Positions 1-14,353 of a stretch of DNA of 61,634 bases are shown one piece after another. Every line of letters starts with the position of its first letter. Positions within the stretch are counted from its first letter, which is position 1. Origin of the DNA: Anaeromyces robustus (lineage: Eukaryota; Neocallimastigomycota; Neocallimastigomycetes; Neocallimastigales; Neocallimastigaceae); assembly GCA_002104895.1 (NCBI GenBank), contig MCFG01000396.1, positions 1-61,634 on the forward strand. The letters run 5' to 3'. The position numbers and the translations under genes were made by a program. Below the pieces are notes generated by a model. The model was not told where the DNA came from, did not search any database, and was given only the letters and a program-made list of their open reading frames with translations.

Positions 1-19
1 ATTTTATATTCTAACTATA

Positions 20-153
20 CATTTATTTTATTTATTTATTTATTTATTTATTTATTATTTATTTATTTATTTATTATATTTATTTATTTTATTTATTTAT
101 TTATTATTTATTTATTATTTATTTATTTATTTATTATATTTATTTATTTATTT

Positions 154-200
<47 letters not shown>
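20..200. repeat. (TTTA)n microsatellite, interrupted
   Basis: Tetranucleotide TTTA repeat with several dropped bases. The matching tract in the right arm (42,533-42,724) is uninterrupted. Confidence 0.95.
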
Positions 201-203
<3 letters not shown>

Positions 204-1625
204 ATAAAATATTTAAAAATTATTAATAATATTAATACCGTTCTTGGCAAAATTAACTAATGCAGCATCTATATTAAACATTATAGTGTAATGTGTCACA
301 TCGCAATATTTGATAAATAAATAATAACAAAATTATTAAATATTTTAATAATATTGAATATTTTGAAGTTTTTTTATTTAATATTTTTTATTTAATCTTT
401 TATTTAATAATATTTAATATTTTTTTTTTATATATTTTTATTAAATAACATCCATATTCTATTTATTTATTTTATGTATTATGCATTATTTATGTAAAGT
501 CATGTTAGGCACATGATATTTTATAATTTCATCTGATAATGATTTAATTTATCTTTTGAGGATGTTTTAATTAAATATAAATAAACAATTATGTTATAAT
601 TAATATATGAAATTGTTGATATTTTAATAAATTATATAAATTAAAGTTGTTTATTTATATTTATTATTAATAACTTTATTTCTAGCAATTTATTTTTAAA
701 AGTAATTGTATTTTTTTTAAAATTATTATTTCTTTATTTGTGATAGTTAAATTTTATATTTAAATAAATCATTTTTTTAAATAAAATAAACAAATATGTC
801 TTTACTTATCAAAAGGTTTTTAAATGATATTGATTTATTAAATAAATATATTGTTCTGAAAATATCATATTTTCAATATAATTAATATAATTAATATATT
901 AATTAATAGGGAAAATATTATTATATATTGTGAAATTAGTTTATTTTTAATATTTATTTTCTTTTATTTATTTCATTTGATGTTTCATTAATTTTTATTA
1001 TAATAATTATATATGTAGAACATATATTAATCATTTAAGGGAATTATTGAAAGATGATAACATAAACTCAAATGAAATCGTTGGAGAAGGTTTTATGAAT
1101 GGGAAATTGAAGATTGGGATAAAATTAAAGATAAAATGATTATGAATTTAGCCCAGAATTTGAAATTTCCGGTTTCCATTGGTATTAATATGTAATATAA
1201 TATTATATATGTAAATATATAAATAAATAACTGTATATTATTTTTTCTTTTGAATTTATAATAATATAAAATTGAAGGAGAATATTTGTTTACCCAAATG
1301 GAAAAGGAAATGATAATAAAGAATTTTTATCTTGTTTTTATTTAATTCAGATGTTAAAATGAATAATACATTAAATATACTTACCTATTTCGTATTATGT
1401 ATTCATAATTATAATAATTACTCTTGTTTTAATTCAAAAAGTATTTTTTTTTTTTACTTAATAACAAATTCACCAAATATTTATTATTTAGGATTAATTA
1501 GAAAAATATATAATTATAATTTATTAATTTCTATTGTTTTTTTTTTTTTTTTTTAAATATTTGTTTATTCATTTACTCATTTATTTATTTATATTATTAT
1601 TATTTATTATCATTATTAATATTAT

Positions 1626-1787
<162 letters not shown>

Positions 1788-3053
1788 TTAATAATAATGA
1801 TTGTATTTATATAAAAGGATCGTCTTCTCCTGATTATTATGATAAAAATACTTGTGTTATGGGTTTTTCCAAATATATCAAAAAGTCTAATTTATTTAAT
1901 AAAAATGAAAATTGTAATTGTTCATTAATTGAAAATAATAAAGTTGTGTTTAGTGTATATATTCAAATTTATAAAAATAAAGACAATGTAATAAATCAAT
2001 TAAATAATTTAACCCTTAATGAAAAAAAAGAAGATATACAAAATAATAAATTATTAGAAAAAAAGGAAGAAAGTATGAAAAATGATAATATATTAGGGAA
2101 AAAGGAAGAAAATATGAGAAACGATAATATATTAGAAAAAAAGGAAGAAAATAGGAGAAACGATAATATATTAGAAAAAAAGGAAGAAAATATGAGAAAC
2201 GATAATATATTAGAAAAAAAGGAAGAAAATATGCGAAACGATAATATATTAGAAAAAAAGGAAGAAAATATGCGAAACGATAATATATTAGAAAAAAGGA
2301 AGAAAATATGCGAAACGATAATATATTAGAAAAAAAGGAAGAAAATATAAGAAATGATAATATATTAGGGAAAAAGGAAGAAAATATAAAAAATGATAAT
2401 ATAGGAAAAAAGGAAGAAGAAATACATAATAAAAACATATTAGAAAAAAAGCAAGTAGAAGATGAAATAAATAAAAAAAAAATTAACTATAAAGAAAGTA
2501 AAAAGTGGCAATTTGTGAATAAATTAAAGTCTTTAATAAATGAAGATCATATGGAAAAGGAAGCGATAATTGGAGAGGATTATTATGAATGGAAAATTAA
2601 CAATTGGGATGAAATAAAAAATAACAAAACAGCAACAAGCCCTGAATTTTCCATTTGTGGTTATAACTGGTATATTATAATCAATATTCATATATAGAAA
2701 TTAACAGTAATATAATTTATTATAAATTATATTAATTAGTATAACTTTCATTTTATATATATATTTAATCTACATAAATAAAATAAACATGAAAAATAAA
2801 AAAAAAAAAAGGAGAATATTGTTATATCCAAATGGAAAAGATGATGAAAGTAAAGATTATATATCTTTTTTTTTGTTAAATTCAGATGTTAAAAAGACAC
2901 CTTCTTTAAAAATCTTCAATTATTTTGTATCCTTTATTCGTAATTATAGCGATTATTCATATATCAACTCAAAAAGTAAAATAATTTACATTTATTTTTT
3001 AATATATTTATAATATTGAAATATTATTTATTTATTTGATTAATTAATTAATT

Positions 3054-3264
<211 letters not shown>

Positions 3265-3293
3265 TTTGATTTTTTTACTATTAAATATTAATC

Positions 3294-3325
<32 letters not shown>

Positions 3326-3494
3326 TCAATCACCGGATTATTTTGACAAAAACACATGGACTATGGGTTTTTCGAAATTCATAAAAAAAAATGATTTATA
3401 TAACATAAACAATTCTAATAAAGCATTTATTGAAAATAATAAAGTTGTTATTGGTATTTATATACGTATTTATAAGGACAAAAGTAGTAAGTTG

Positions 3495-3942
<448 letters not shown>

Positions 3943-5799
3943 ATATACTAACACACACACACACATATGTATATATATTAATTTAAAATTATATTATATT
4001 TAAAAAAGATGAAGAATTTAAACAGAAAATAGAACCTCAATGTAAATTAAAAGATTCTAATAAAGGTTTTTATTTATTTTTTTTATTCTTATTTTTATTT
4101 TTACTTTAATTTTTGCATTCGTTTTTTTATTTTTCAATATATATTAAAAATACCAAAACTAATGATATATTATTAATGTGCTAACATAATAATAATATTA
4201 TTATTAACAATATATAAAAATGGCACAGATCAACAATATCATTCGGTTTATCCTCAATTATTAACCGATGAAGGTCAAGAAAATCAATCATATCTTATGC
4301 CACAACCTAAATCAAGTTCTCAACCAAATCAGACATATCAACAAACTTATCCACAGACCTATCCTCAAATAAATAAATTCATTAATACAAATGTAACATC
4401 ACAAAATCAACCAAACCTTACATCATTTCCTCAGCCAAACCATGGTTTGAACAACAATCAACCTTTACCTCAATCTTATCCACAAACTTATCCTCTTCAA
4501 TATCCTTCATCAAATCCACCATCATACCCTCAAACTTATCCTCAACAATATCCTCCATCTAATCGACCACAGCAAAATTACCCTCAAACTTATCCTCAAC
4601 AATATCCTCCATCTAATCGACAACAGCAAAATTATCCTCAACAATATCCTCCATCTAATCGACCACAGCAAAATTATCCTCAACAATATCCTCCATCTAA
4701 TCGACCACAGCAAAATTTTCCTCAACAATATTCACAACCATATTCTCCACAAAATCAGCAACAATATTCACAACCATATTCTTCACAAAATCAACAACAA
4801 TCTTATCATACATCCTTCCCTCAGCAAAATCCTTTACAGTATCCTCAACCAAACCAACTACAAAACCAACAACCTTATTCATCATCAAATCAACAGCAAA
4901 TTCAACAACAAAGTCAGCAAAAAAACCAACAACAACAATCCTATAATCAACAAAACCAACAATTAAATCAGCAACCTAATTCTCAACAATATTTTCCATC
5001 AAATCAACAACATAATCAGCCAATTTATACTCCATATTCTCCATTAAATCAACAACAAAATCAAAATAATCAAAATCCTCGTTCTTATCAACCACCAAAC
5101 CAACCTCCTCAATATGTATTTAAAAATCCTTATCCTCCATCATAACTTCGTATATATGTAAAAATAAAATAAAGAAAAAAAAATAAAAAAATAAAAAAAT
5201 GAAAAAAAATTGAAAAAAATTTGAAAAAAAATTGAAAATATAATAAAAATAATATATAATTCAAAATTGAACATATTTTTAAATAGTCATTAAATAATTA
5301 AATATCATTGATTTTAATTAATATGTTTATTTAAATAATTTATATTTTACTAAAATATATATATAATAAGAAAAATGAAATGAAGAAATAAAGTAAACAA
5401 AAATAAAAAAAAATAAAAAAAAAATAAAATAAAATAAAATGAAAAAAAAAAATAAAACAAAATAAAATAAAAAAATAAAAATAAAAATAAAATAAAATAA
5501 AAATAAAAATAAAAATAGCAATAATAATTATAGCATAAAAAATGAAAATCGAAATAAATTATATATAATCTATTTTTATTAATGTATAATAATATATTAC
5601 ATATTTTTATAGTGTTCTATATTTACTGTAACAATTCAAAATAATAATAAATAAATAAATAAATAATAAATAAATATAAATAAATATTCCTTCTATATTT
5701 ACCTTATTATTTATTGTATATTTTTGTATTTAACTACCATTAGTATCTATTTAAAAACGTTTTGTATTTAACAACAGAAAACAAAAAATAAAATAAAAA

Positions 5800-6303
5800 T
5801 TAAGGAAGTGAAATTTTTTCTAAGCATTTATATCCTGTATCGGCATTTTTTGTTCCGATTTCACATAAACTTATATTTCTTAATAATACATTTCCAAAAT
5901 TTATATTACCATATTGTTCAAATATTAATGTTGAATCGTAAGTATTCTTTAATTTATTATGATAATAAATTGTATTTATAAGGGTTGCGTGTAATAAAAT
6001 TTCTTTATCTTCACTTTCTCTGATTATTATTCCAGCTTCTTTAAATTTTTTAATTAAAAACTTAGACACCTCAATTACTGTATTGTACGACTGTTCTTTT
6101 AAAACTTCTGCATATACAACTCTAGCATTTTTTATTGTTCCTTTCATTATAGCTAAACCTTTTATCTATTATATTGATATTAAATATTAATAATATCAAA
6201 TATTAAATATCAATAAATAATAATTAATATTTAATATTTAATAAATAATAAATATACATATATTAAATAATTATAATTATATGTATTTTTTTAAAATATA
6301 ATT

Positions 6304-6335
<32 letters not shown>

Positions 6336-7286
6336 CTCCTATAATTATAAACTTTTATAAATGAATGATTTTTAAATTTATTATATAATTTTTTATAACG
6401 CATTTTTATATTTTTTATATTTCTACTTTTAAAATTAATATTAAATACTTATATTAAAATAGATAATAAATATAATTATTCAAGAAAAAAAAATACTTTT
6501 TATAAAAATATTATATAATTTTAATATTTAAATATTTAATAATTATGTATATATATATATTATATTTTTTAATAAAAAAAAAAAAAAAAAAAAAAAAACT
6601 TTATATAAAATTATCTTACAATTTAATAAATATTGAAAAAAAAAAAAAAAAAATAGTTATTAAATTTTGTACCTTTAATAATGCAGAATGGTATTCAACA
6701 TGTCATAAACTTGAGATGATAACGATCTCATTAAATTTACAGCTTTATCAATTTCATTTTGAGTTCTTAAACACATCGTTGATATAGTTAAATGTAAACA
6801 TTTTGGTGGCATCAATATACTAGCAAGAAAATCTTTGTCATTTGAAAGTTCCATACAATCTGCATATAAATTCTCGACTTTAGAAATAAAATCGGGTCAA
6901 TTAATGGTAAAGATAAAAAATGAGTAGCTTTATTTGTTTCTTTATTTTCAACTTCTTCAATTATTTTAAATATTAAATCTCTTGCGTGTTGTAAACTATC
7001 TTCATCATAACCTTTTATAACTATATCTTCATCAATATCTGAATTAGGAATTATAATTTCTTTAACTCAGTTTCTTTCATAATCTTTTTTTAGTTGCTCT
7101 TTTTTCCCAACCACAGCTCCTCTATAATCAATTTCACATGTACCTTAAAACTAAAAGTTCTGTATTATTTTTATCTGGTGTAATATTTTCATTATTACTT
7201 TGATTAGTGTATATTGTTTTAGTAAATGAAGATAAGGGTACACGAAAAACTCTATGATCTAATTTTACAAGTTTAACATTGCTCAT
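5800..7286 (-). pseudogene. ASCC1 homologue, frameshifted left-arm copy
   Basis: Reverse-strand copy of the gene intact at 35,369-36,871. Exon 1 (about 6,673-7,286) starts at the same ATG but loses frame soon after the first 80 codons. Single bases are missing in runs of two to four identical bases, for example GGGG read as GGG near 6,892, CC as C near 7,069 and in a T run near 7,090. Exon 2 (5,800-6,165) is intact and encodes the second HxT motif region of the phosphodiesterase domain. All lesions are homopolymer-length changes, so consensus error is as likely as pseudogenisation. Confidence 0.8.
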
Positions 7287-7909
7287 GTTTCTAATGAAAA
7301 TGTATATATATAATAATTTATAATAAAAAAAAAAAAAAGAAATAAGAAATTTAAATAATAAAAAAAATAATAGTAAAAATATCAAACTTATTAAATAATT
7401 TTTGGGTTAGAGTTAATAGAAAAGATTGGTCATCAAATTTTTATTCAGAAAAAAAGAAGTATCTTCAACTTAAATTTTTTTGTATGTATGATAACAATAA
7501 TAATAATGATTATAAAATTAATATAACAAAAAATAATATTATTACAAATAATAATAATAAAATTTTTATATAATGTATAATAATAATAAAATTTTTATAT
7601 AATATTAATAGTAATAAAATCAATAATAATATATATATAATAGTAATAATAAATAATTAATATATATCAATATTATATTTTCATATGAAATTTACTTAAA
7701 AAAGCTTCGATTATTTAAATTGCTCATTCAGTAGGATCTCGTGTATGTAATAATATTACTGAGTGATTAAATAAGAATATATATCCTTTCGATTTGTAAT
7801 ATTTTTTTAATATTTATGTGAAAAACTATTATATTAATAAAAAATAAAAAACAAGCAACATTAGATTTAACGGTTGATTAATACAAATTAATGAAATTAT
7901 GTTTATTTA

Positions 7910-8990
7910 TTTTTTTTTTATGGCATACAGTTTGTACGTCACTTTTATTGAATTTAAATATTAAAATACATGAATTCATAAAAAAACACATAATGAAAAA
8001 AAAATGATACAAAAAAATAAAAACCAGTAAAATATTATAGATAATAATAAATAATACTGGAGGGAAAAAAAGTAGTTAATAATATTTAAAAACAATAAAT
8101 CCATACAAGCCCTTAATTCTAAATATAGAATTAAAGTAAAATTGATCTATCCTATTCCACTTGGTCGTAAATAGGATCAGCATTTACCCTATAGGCTGTC
8201 TTACTGTGTTTATCAGCACTGACGTTCCTTGGAAGGTTGGTTTTTAAATTTATTGAACAATATATGTTGTCTTTTACAGACAACAGACATGATATCATTC
8301 AATAGAGCCGCAGATCGCAACAAGAATGGTGATTTTGAATATTTACAATTGATTCAGCCTGATACTTAAACAAACATTCCCATTCCTTTTTGTATGAACA
8401 ATTTAGTTCTATCACTAAAACCAATCTCTTCTAACCAATTAAAAAATAATAAATTCGATACCTATTAACTATTTTTCTATTACCTAAATATCTATATTAC
8501 TTATACTATTAATCCTAATATTAATACTACTTTATAACTCTTTAACAATATTATTAATTCTATTATCTACAGTAGAGTTATCACTGGTCACAACTAAACT
8601 ATTAAAAGACTATCTAAAAAATAAAAAAAATTTCTATCTAGATCAGAGAAGTGACTATTAATAAACCAATTATATTTATTAATTGTCATTAATATTTTTT
8701 AAAATAAATGTTAATTAATGTTAGAAATAAATACAAATATTTCATATAATATAAATATTATTAATTATAATATATTAAAAATAATATATTTTAATATAAT
8801 TAATAAACATATACAATATTGAAAAACCAAAATAATAACATATTTAAAAAATGATAATATTAAATTTTAAATATATTCATTACATTTTTTTTTTTTTTAT
8901 GTCACACAAATTTGTACGTCAACTTTTATTGAATTTAAATATTAAAATACATGAATCATAAAAAAAAAACACATAATGAAAAAAAATGAT
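7910..8990 (-). repeat. Left-arm copy of a ~1 kb unit flanked by ~95-bp direct repeats
   Basis: Two near-identical segments (about 7,910-8,015 and 8,885-8,990), in the same orientation, bound ~870 bp with broken frames. The right-arm version (33,656-34,730) is described in detail. Confidence 0.65.
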
Positions 8991-9703
8991 ACATAAATAA
9001 GTATATTTTTCACATATAACAAAGTGATTGAAATTATAACAAAAATTGTTACAATTAAATTGATTAAGACCTGTACTATTTAATCCAAACTTTTTTTTTA
9101 TATTTTGAGAAATATTTATGTAAAATAAATTATGATGACTTTTTATTATATAAAACTATTCAAAAAAAGTTTGTCATATGGTACTTATACATCAAGTACA
9201 TTAAAAGAAAAATTAATAAAATAAAATAAAATAAAATTAAATTAAAAAAATTATATGTAAAAGTAATTTATGAAAAAAAAAATTAATAAATATCTTATAT
9301 TTATTTTAACATATTTATTTTTATTTTTATTATTAATAATTTATTATTCAATTATATTTAAATAAATTATTTCTATTTTTTATTTTTTTTTTTTTTATTT
9401 TATCATGTTTTTTATTTTTTTTTTTTTAAAAAAAGTATTTTTTAAAAAAATATATTCTTCTACATGTTTTTTATTATTATTATTATTATTATTTTTATTT
9501 ATTTTCACTTTCTTTTCTTTAAATTTTTTATATATTTTAAAAAAAAATTTTTTGAAATATAATAATATATATTATTTAATATATATATTATTATTTATTA
9601 ATTCTATAATTAAATTATTTATACATCTATTTTGTAATATATTATTGCAAAATAATACAATAATATTTCTCTATAAAATTTTATATTATAATTAATATTT
9701 TTT

Positions 9704-9706
9704 TAA

Positions 9707-9755
<49 letters not shown>
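9704..9755. repeat. (ATT)n microsatellite at inverted-repeat boundary
   Basis: Trinucleotide tract just downstream of the stop codon of the first symporter gene on the minus strand. The inverted-repeat homology begins here; the coding sequence above it differs from its mirror copy. Confidence 0.9.
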
Positions 9756-9758
<3 letters not shown>

Positions 9759-9766
9759 TAATTTAC

Positions 9767-11209
9767 TTAAGCTAATTCAGCATCATCAGTTTTGTGGTTA
9801 CGTCTTTCAATTTCCTTGTTAATTTCTTCAATCTTGTCATCAGTTAAACTGTACATGGCAATGATGATGATCATAACAACAAATAAGATAGCTGGAATAA
9901 GAGCAATAGACCAACGGACAGCTTCTTGAGCAGCTGCCTTTTGTCCTGCCATATCATAGAAGTAACTAACAGCTGTGTTAGTACAGTTCATGGCACAGAA
10001 ACCAGTAATGAAGTAGAAAGCAATAACACGTAATGGTCCGTTACGAACGAATTCAACCCATAAGTCACTAACCTTGACATTTTCAGCTTCCTTTTCGTCC
10101 ATAACAACACGTTCCTTAGTTTGAGTGAAACAGTAAACGAAAAGAAGGAAACCTAAGGTACCGTAACAGAGAATGAATTTAATCCAAGCACCTGAGTTGT
10201 GTGGTAAACTGCTACCACCACCACCTTCAGCTGACTTGTAACCGGCGAAACCAGCAACCCATTGTGGAATAACACCACCAATAGCGAAACCAGCCTTGAA
10301 GAAAAGACCAGTAAGAGCATTGACAATACCAGCAATACGACGACCAGTAGTGTATTCAGCGTAGGAAATAACTTCTGGAACAAGAACCCACATGTAACCA
10401 GTACTAATAGACATACCAGTAGATTTGACAAAGTTAGCAAGTAACATAGCCCATCCACGGTCGTTAGTAACTAAACCGAACTTGGAGAAGGCGTAAATCA
10501 TAAGGAAACCAATGATACCAATAACACCAGCACAATAGAAGACATTCTTCTTACCAATAGCCTTGTGAACGTATGGAATGAATGGCATGAATAAAATACC
10601 TGGAATATTACCAATGAAGTTGTAACCAATTAAATCCCATGGTAATTTACCACCATCGAAAAGACCAAGAACAATTGGAGCACCAGTGTAGACGAAGAAA
10701 CCAGCAATGTTAGCCATAACCATACGAGTGGTAGTAAGCTTAGCGATTTCATCAGTATCTCTGGTTAAAGAAGCGTTTAAGGCACCGTATGGAACGTTAG
10801 TAAGAGTGTAACACATTTGTAATAAAGTGTAAGTGATACAAGCGTAAATCATACTACCGTTACCAACTCTAATGAAACAAAGAACGTAAAGAACACATAA
10901 TGGGAAACCTGCTAAAACTAAGTAAGATCTGTACTTACCCCATCTTGGGTTGTGTTTATCAACGAAAGCACCAACAATTGGATCCCAAATGACATCAATG
11001 AAACGAACAACAAGTAAAAGAGTACCAGAACGTACTAAAGATTTACCTGGATCACCACCGAAAATATAAACTTCGGAATAGTAGAATGGAATTAAGAAAC
11101 TAGCAGCTTGGAATACAAAGTTTTGGGCCATATCACCGGCACCATAACCGACTCTTTGCATCAAAGACAACTTATAGAATCCTTTGGATTCATCACCTTT
11201 TTCAGTCAT
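9767..11209 (-). CDS. GPH-family (MFS_2) cation:sugar symporter, copy 1
   Basis: A 480-residue polytopic membrane protein of the glycoside-pentoside-hexuronide family, related to bacterial MelB and XylP. It probably imports a sugar or glycoside with H+ or Na+ across the plasma membrane. Visible hallmarks are GAGD near residue 23, the helix-2 acidic pair D72 and D76 in IDVIWDP (equivalent to the MelB cation/sugar aspartates), D84, and RWGK at 89-92. There are about 12 hydrophobic segments and no intron. Among the five copies it has K4, V20, Y43, N201, V358, V388, A425, V445, R469; V20 is unique. Its 3' flank is identical to that of copy 5, although the coding sequences differ. Substrate unknown; acquisition from bacteria is inferred from the family's usual distribution. 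Confidence 0.93.
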   Translation of the reverse strand: MTEKGDESKGFYKLSLMQRVGYGAGDMAQNFVFQAASFLIPFYYSEVYIFGGDPGKSLVRSGTLLLVVRFIDVIWDPIVGAFVDKHNPRWGKYRSYLVLAGFPLCVLYVLCFIRVGNGSMIYACITYTLLQMCYTLTNVPYGALNASLTRDTDEIAKLTTTRMVMANIAGFFVYTGAPIVLGLFDGGKLPWDLIGYNFIGNIPGILFMPFIPYVHKAIGKKNVFYCAGVIGIIGFLMIYAFSKFGLVTNDRGWAMLLANFVKSTGMSISTGYMWVLVPEVISYAEYTTGRRIAGIVNALTGLFFKAGFAIGGVIPQWVAGFAGYKSAEGGGGSSLPHNSGAWIKFILCYGTLGFLLFVYCFTQTKERVVMDEKEAENVKVSDLWVEFVRNGPLRVIAFYFITGFCAMNCTNTAVSYFYDMAGQKAAAQEAVRWSIALIPAILFVVMIIIIAMYSLTDDKIEEINKEIERRNHKTDDAELA

Positions 11210-11386
11210 TTTTATTTATTTATTAGCTTAATTTAAATTTTTTTATATTAACTTAACTTAATTTAATTTTTTATTTTATTTTTATTATTTTATTATTACT
11301 TAAATAATATATTAACTATATTATTATTTAAATAATTTTTATTACTTAAATAATTTGTTTTTTTATTTTTTTGAAATTTTTTCCTC

Positions 11387-11394
11387 TTTTTATA
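11387..11394 (-). promoter_or_regulatory. TATA-like box of symporter copy 1
   Basis: TATAAAAA on the minus strand, about 180 bp upstream of the ATG. A similar element lies 158-198 bp upstream of every other copy. Confidence 0.45.
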
Positions 11395-11928
11395 CAAAAA
11401 AAAAAAAAAAAGAAAAAGTATATTATTATAAGTATTCTATTTTTTTAATTATTGTATAATTATTATAATTATTATTATATATATTATTATATATATAATA
11501 TATAAAAATATATAAAAATATATAATATTATATATATTATATCGATTATTTTATGTATTATTTTATTCTATGTATTATTTTATTTTATGTATTATTTCAA
11601 TTACTTTTATATTATATTATATTGTATTATATTATATTATATATTATATTATTAATTATAATATATTAAAAATCCCAAAACATATTGATTAATATAATAT
11701 AATATGTTCTAGAATTGTAATTAAAAATTTATATGTAATTAAATATTTTATATAATTTATATGCAAGCATATGATATATATATAATGGTGACATATATAG
11801 TTTAGATAAAAATATAATGTTTATTTATTTATTAATAATATTAAATTTTAATAGTTTATTTTTTTAATTATATTGATTTCGTTAATGAACTTTTTTGTTC
11901 TGATTTATTTTTTTTTATAAATAATAAA

Positions 11929-11964
<36 letters not shown>

Positions 11965-13750
11965 ACCATATTTAATATTTAATAATAATAATAATATATA
12001 TACCTTTATATTTGAAATAAAAAAATAAAATAATAAATAATAAAGAATATAAAATATAAAAATATAAATAATAAATAATATAAAAATATAAATAATAAAA
12101 CAAAGAAAAAAAGATAAATAATAAAAAAATAAATTTTACTATAAAAGTAAATTTTATCAATTATTTATTATATATTTTAAGTGTTATATTAATTATTTTT
12201 TTATATAATATTTATATAATTTATTCTAATATATGATTAGGATGATACATTGTTAATATTTTATTTTATTTTATATATATATTTTATTTAATATTATTAT
12301 TTTGAAAATAAAATTGAAAATGTTTTTATTATTTATTAATTATTATTACCTAAATATGACGATATTAAAAATCTAGAAAATACTATTATATTAATTAATT
12401 ATAAATTATAAATTATTATTATTATTATTATAATTAATAAAAAAAAAATATAATAAAATATTGAAAAAAAAAATTTTTTTTTCTTTATTTTTAATAATAT
12501 AAAATTATACAATTTTACACTTTATCATAAAATATTAATTATAAATTAAAAATAGATTAATTACAATATTAAAAATCACAAATAATTAAATAATATTTAA
12601 AATTATTTAAGTATAAATGTATTAAAATTAATATTACACAAATTATTAAATAGAATTATTAAAAATACTTAAAAAAGATATTTTGTTATAATTTATTATT
12701 TATTATTTATTAATAATAATCATTTTTTATAGAAGACAATTTTTAAAGATTAAATAATAAGAAAAAAAAAAAAAGAAATAAAGAAAACTACACACAATTT
12801 ATTTATTTATTAATAATATAATATTTATTAATATTTATATATAATAATAAAATTTTTTTTTACATTGTTTAATTATAAAAGGAAATCCATTCTTCATTAA
12901 AATCTTATCTTTTGATTAATATTATTTCTTATTTATTTTGTTTTGTTTCTTTTTGCCATGATTTATTTTATTTCATATAAATATTATTGTAATTAACTAT
13001 AATTAACTATAATAAATATTATTATACTAATATAATATAATCAATCCAATAAATGGTATTAAAGATGGTTAAAAAAAAATTATATATATATTTTATATAT
13101 TTTATTCTATATTAAAAAAGTTATTTTATTATATATAATATATATATAAAAACTCAATTTAAATTTGAATTTTGAATATGTTGACTTTTTTTTTTTTGGA
13201 ATATTATAAAATGTGTTTTTTTTATTATATATAATTTTATTTAATTTTATTTGAAATAGATGATTAAAATGTGACACTTTTTTTTTTATTTTCTTTTTAT
13301 TAGGTAGCTAAAATAAAATGTAACACTTTTTTAATTTAAAAAAAAAAAAAAAAATAGAGAGAAAAAGAGAAAAAAAAAAATTTTTTTTTTAAAAAAAATA
13401 TCATAAATCTTTTTTAATTTAGACAAAATAAAATTAAAAAAAAAAATTTTTTTTTTTTAATTAAAAATATAATAATATAAAATTTTTTTAAACATAAAGT
13501 AAATGAAATTGAAATTTAAAAATCAGCTATACGAAAAAAAAAAAAAAAAACTTATTTTAAAATTCATTTTTATACCACATCCGTATTACATCATACCAAT
13601 TTTTATCTGTTTTTTTTTTTTTCTTAATTTTAATTTTAATTTTAATAAAAATTATTACCATAGAATTAAACATCTTTTCTTATTATTACTAAAAATTAAA
13701 TTAATAATAATATATCTAAAATAATTATTATTATTATTATTATTACTTTA

Positions 13751-13933
13751 TTCATTTACTTAAGAAATTCTTTTAATTACTTTCATTCACATTTACTAAG
13801 AAATTCTTTTATTTATTTTCATTCACATTTACTAATAAATTCTTTTAATTACTTTCATTCACATTTACTAAGAAATTCTCTTAATTACTTTCATTCACAT
13901 TTACTAATAAATTCTTTTAATTACTTTCATTCA
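13751..13933. repeat. 36-bp tandem repeat, about five copies
   Basis: A unit containing AAATTCTTTTAATTACTTTC followed by ATTCACATTTACTA repeats about five times with few changes. It lies about 420 bp downstream of the stop codon of symporter copy 2. Confidence 0.85.
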
Positions 13934-14353
13934 ACACTATTAAATAAAAGTCCTCTTTTTTTATTTTTTAATTTTTTTTATTTTTATTTGTTTTATTTTT
14001 TTTATTTTATATTTTATTTTATTTTTTTTTTAAAAATATACAAAACTATAAATTTTTTTTTTCAAAATTATATAATATATATATTATATTTATTACATAA
14101 TTATAGTTTTTTATATTTATAATTTTATTTTATTCTACATTTTTATTTTTTATATTGGTTCTTTTATTTTTCTTTTTTTTTTTTTAAAAAAAAATGATAG
14201 AATTATTTCTATATTTTTTTTTTATATTTTTTAAAAAAAATAACGAAATATATCTTTTTTATAATATATATTTCTTTATATTAAATATATATTACTGTAA
14301 TATATTTTACAATATTTTTTTTTCTCTATTTTGTATTTTATAGTTTATTAAAT

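Larger units (their letters stand above)
11210..14353. other. Intergenic region between symporter copies 1 and 2
   Basis: Very AT-rich with homopolymers and short repeats. Apart from the promoter of copy 1 and a 36-bp tandem array near 13,750 I see no supported gene. Short reading frames here are low-complexity Ile/Leu/Phe/Lys runs. Confidence 0.7.

Noticed and set aside
9405-9695. 96-residue hydrophobic frame near the end of the left arm
   Set aside because: Consists of Phe/Leu/Ile runs from T-rich sequence in the symporter 3' flank; its counterpart in the other arm is not kept open.
10153-10458. Repeated 101-residue same-strand and 60-residue antisense frames inside every symporter gene
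   Set aside because: They are alternative-frame shadows of the conserved symporter coding sequence and recur only because the gene does.
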